From Megasphaera cerevisiae DSM 20462 (GTDB lineage: Bacteria > Bacillota > Negativicutes > Veillonellales > Megasphaeraceae): 64,000 nucleotides of DNA. The stretch lies in NCBI RefSeq assembly GCF_001045675.1, contig NZ_LEKT01000007.1, positions 1 to 64,000 on the forward strand, given 5' to 3'. This document shows, piece after piece, positions 62,827 to 64,000 of the stretch. The position numbers and the translations under genes are program-made. How positions within the stretch are numbered: the first letter of the stretch is position 1; every line of letters starts with the position of its first letter. The notes under the pieces were generated by a model that had not been told where the DNA came from, ran no database searches, and saw only the letters and a list, made by a program, of their open reading frames with translations.

Positions 62827-63801
62827 TTGAAAAGCCTGCATACCTTGTACACACAGGAAAATGCGCTGCTTTGGAACCGCATTATTCGAATGGAATGGTA
62901 TTATCTGACGGGGCATCCTGATCAGGCGCAGCATGAGCTGGAAATGTTTACGATTCACGGTTCTGATGTCCGCCTGCAATCGGGAACTCTTCTTTCCTCT
63001 TTATTTTTTCAAGCCCGCCTGGCAGCTTTTTACGGCTCCAAAGAAAGCTTTGCTGATGCCATGCACCAATTTCACCGGTTTATTCCGGATACGTTTTCTT
63101 CCTTTTATCTAAATATGGCGTCTCTGTGTCAATCTTTTTTGATCGCCTTGACAGAGCCTTCTGAGGAACAAATAGAAAACTCCCTGCAGGCAATGCAACG
63201 CAGTACATTTTTTGCTCCCTGTCAGCCTTTTGCGCAGCTTATTCATGACCGTCTGCTGCTGGCCAGGGGATCCTATACGAAGGTCTCGCAATATGCTCAA
63301 AAACACACTGACGACGCCATCGCAGCATCCTATATTCTCATCGCCATATACGAATCTTTATTTGCGGCCATTGCGTTTCATTATCTGAATGCACCACAAA
63401 AGGCGGGAAAATTTTTAAAACAAGCCATCGATCTGGCTATTCCGGATCATATCATTATGCCTTTTGCCGAACATATGGAATATATAGAACCCCTGTTGTC
63501 CAAGCTGATGAGAGAACGGTTTCATCTCAAATTTATAAGAGAAATACGGACGCTTTCCATGACTGACTCGCTGGCAAATATCCGCGGCATGGTCAAAGCC
63601 GGCAGAGATATACCGTATTTATCAGAGCGAGAACACTATATTGCCACACTTGTTACAGCCGGTATAACCAATAAGGATATTGCCCGCGACCTAAACGTCG
63701 CTGAAGTCACCATCAAAAAGACGCTGAGCCGTATATATACGAAGCTCGGCATCCCCAATCGGACCGCGCTGACCAGCTATATGAAAAATAAACCGCAATA
63801 G
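62827..63801 (+). pseudogene. Large LuxR-family (MalT-like) regulator, C-terminal fragment
   Basis: 325 residues equal to the C-terminal third of an LAL/MalT-type regulator: a helical TPR-like region (YYLTGHPDQAQHELEMFTIH, FLKQAIDLAIPDHIIMPFAE) and a C-terminal LuxR helix-turn-helix (YLSEREHYIATLVTAGITNK, IARDLNVAEVTIKKTLSRIY, KLGIPNRTALTSYM). The frame is open upstream of the TTG at 62827 into sequence that reads better as adhesin on the other strand, so the NTPase and most of the TPR domain are missing. In related bacteria such regulators often sit beside surface-protein genes. Confidence 0.7.
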
Positions 63802-63907
63802 CTCGTGCCGCAAAAATACAGCCGCAACACATACGCTATCTCTATTGTCGCAGCCGTATCTTCAGTATTATATAGCGGCCTTCTTGAATCCTGTTGAGAA
63901 ACAGCAA

Positions 63908-63950
63908 AAAAAATCATGCGAAAACAGATACTGCTTCCGCATGATTTTTT
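63908..63950. terminator. Bidirectional terminator near the right edge
   Basis: AAAAAATCATGCG and CGCATGATTTTTT pair across an 18-base loop. It lies about 110 bases past the LuxR fragment. Confidence 0.85.
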
Positions 63951-64000
63951 CTATTATATTATTATTTTTTTGCCGCTATCCATTGCCTCCGGTCACGGGC

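Noticed and set aside
63965-64000. Possible end of a minus-strand gene at the right edge
   Set aside because: Two frames end in stops within 40 bases (readings ending WIAAKK and VTGGNG); too short to choose between them.

Overview
The window looks like a chromosomal segment of an anaerobic Negativicute (Firmicute with an outer membrane), most likely near Megasphaera or another Veillonellales/Selenomonadales genus; this is inference from gene content, not a database match. Firmicute traits are a tryptophan T-box leader, short HisG with HisZ, strong GGAGG ribosome sites and a DUF951 protein. Two-membrane traits are a phosphoethanolamine-transferase-like protein and filamentous-adhesin sequence. 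Anaerobic traits are HydE (FeFe-hydrogenase maturation), rubrerythrin, a four-subunit 2-oxoacid:ferredoxin oxidoreductase, radical SAM AmrS and a LarA homologue.

Layout. 1-300: start of a secreted-protein gene cut by the window edge at a G tract, behind a promoter with two phased direct repeats. 343-3469: polar amino-acid ABC transporter with two paralogous binding lipoproteins. 3645-10105: small unknown genes, a phosphodiester glycosidase, a polysaccharide deacetylase, an odd 2-hydroxyacid dehydrogenase and an APC permease. 10596-15244: tRNA-Ser, hydE, and a trmB-ftsW/rodA-uracil permease operon. 15355-17792: dipeptide epimerase, LysE exporter and a divergent XRE-cupin regulator around a perfect 48-bp palindrome. 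17962-26715: a complete minus-strand his operon (hisZGDCBHAF-IE) ending in a HAD phosphatase that may supply the otherwise missing histidinol-phosphatase. 26866-32553: DUF951, a HAAS-type membrane operon, rubrerythrin, an orphan response regulator, a D,D-carboxypeptidase and enolase. 32846-35841: an accessory-looking group with a CpXC protein, a macrodomain protein and a methyltransferase fused to a CsoR-type metal sensor. 36085-36344: tRNA-Asp, -Phe, -Leu. 36566-43243: phosphoethanolamine transferase, the AmmeMemoRadiSam pair, a LarA homologue and two tandem cupins. 43548-50324: complete trp operon (trpEGDCFBA) under a T-box, followed upstream by an aromatic/hydroxy amino-acid permease.

52502-57430 is the most interesting block: LysR regulator, OPA-type organophosphate antiporter, 2-aminoethylphosphonate aminotransferase and a phosphonoacetaldehyde-reductase-like iron alcohol dehydrogenase. 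No C-P bond-cleaving enzyme is present in the window. The simplest reading is a route that takes up 2-aminoethylphosphonate, harvests its amino group as alanine, reduces the aldehyde to 2-hydroxyethylphosphonate and may export that product through the same antiporter. Its promoter carries ATTGCAAT repeats and an intrinsic-terminator-like hairpin in the leader.

57564-60854 encodes the 2-oxoacid:ferredoxin oxidoreductase operon with a ParA-like ATPase. 61209-63801 is a scar: a YbjN-domain tail, a frameshifted filamentous-adhesin piece and the C-terminal third of a large LuxR regulator lie end to end with abrupt joints, either a real rearrangement or a misassembly. No CRISPR array, insertion sequence or prophage was seen.
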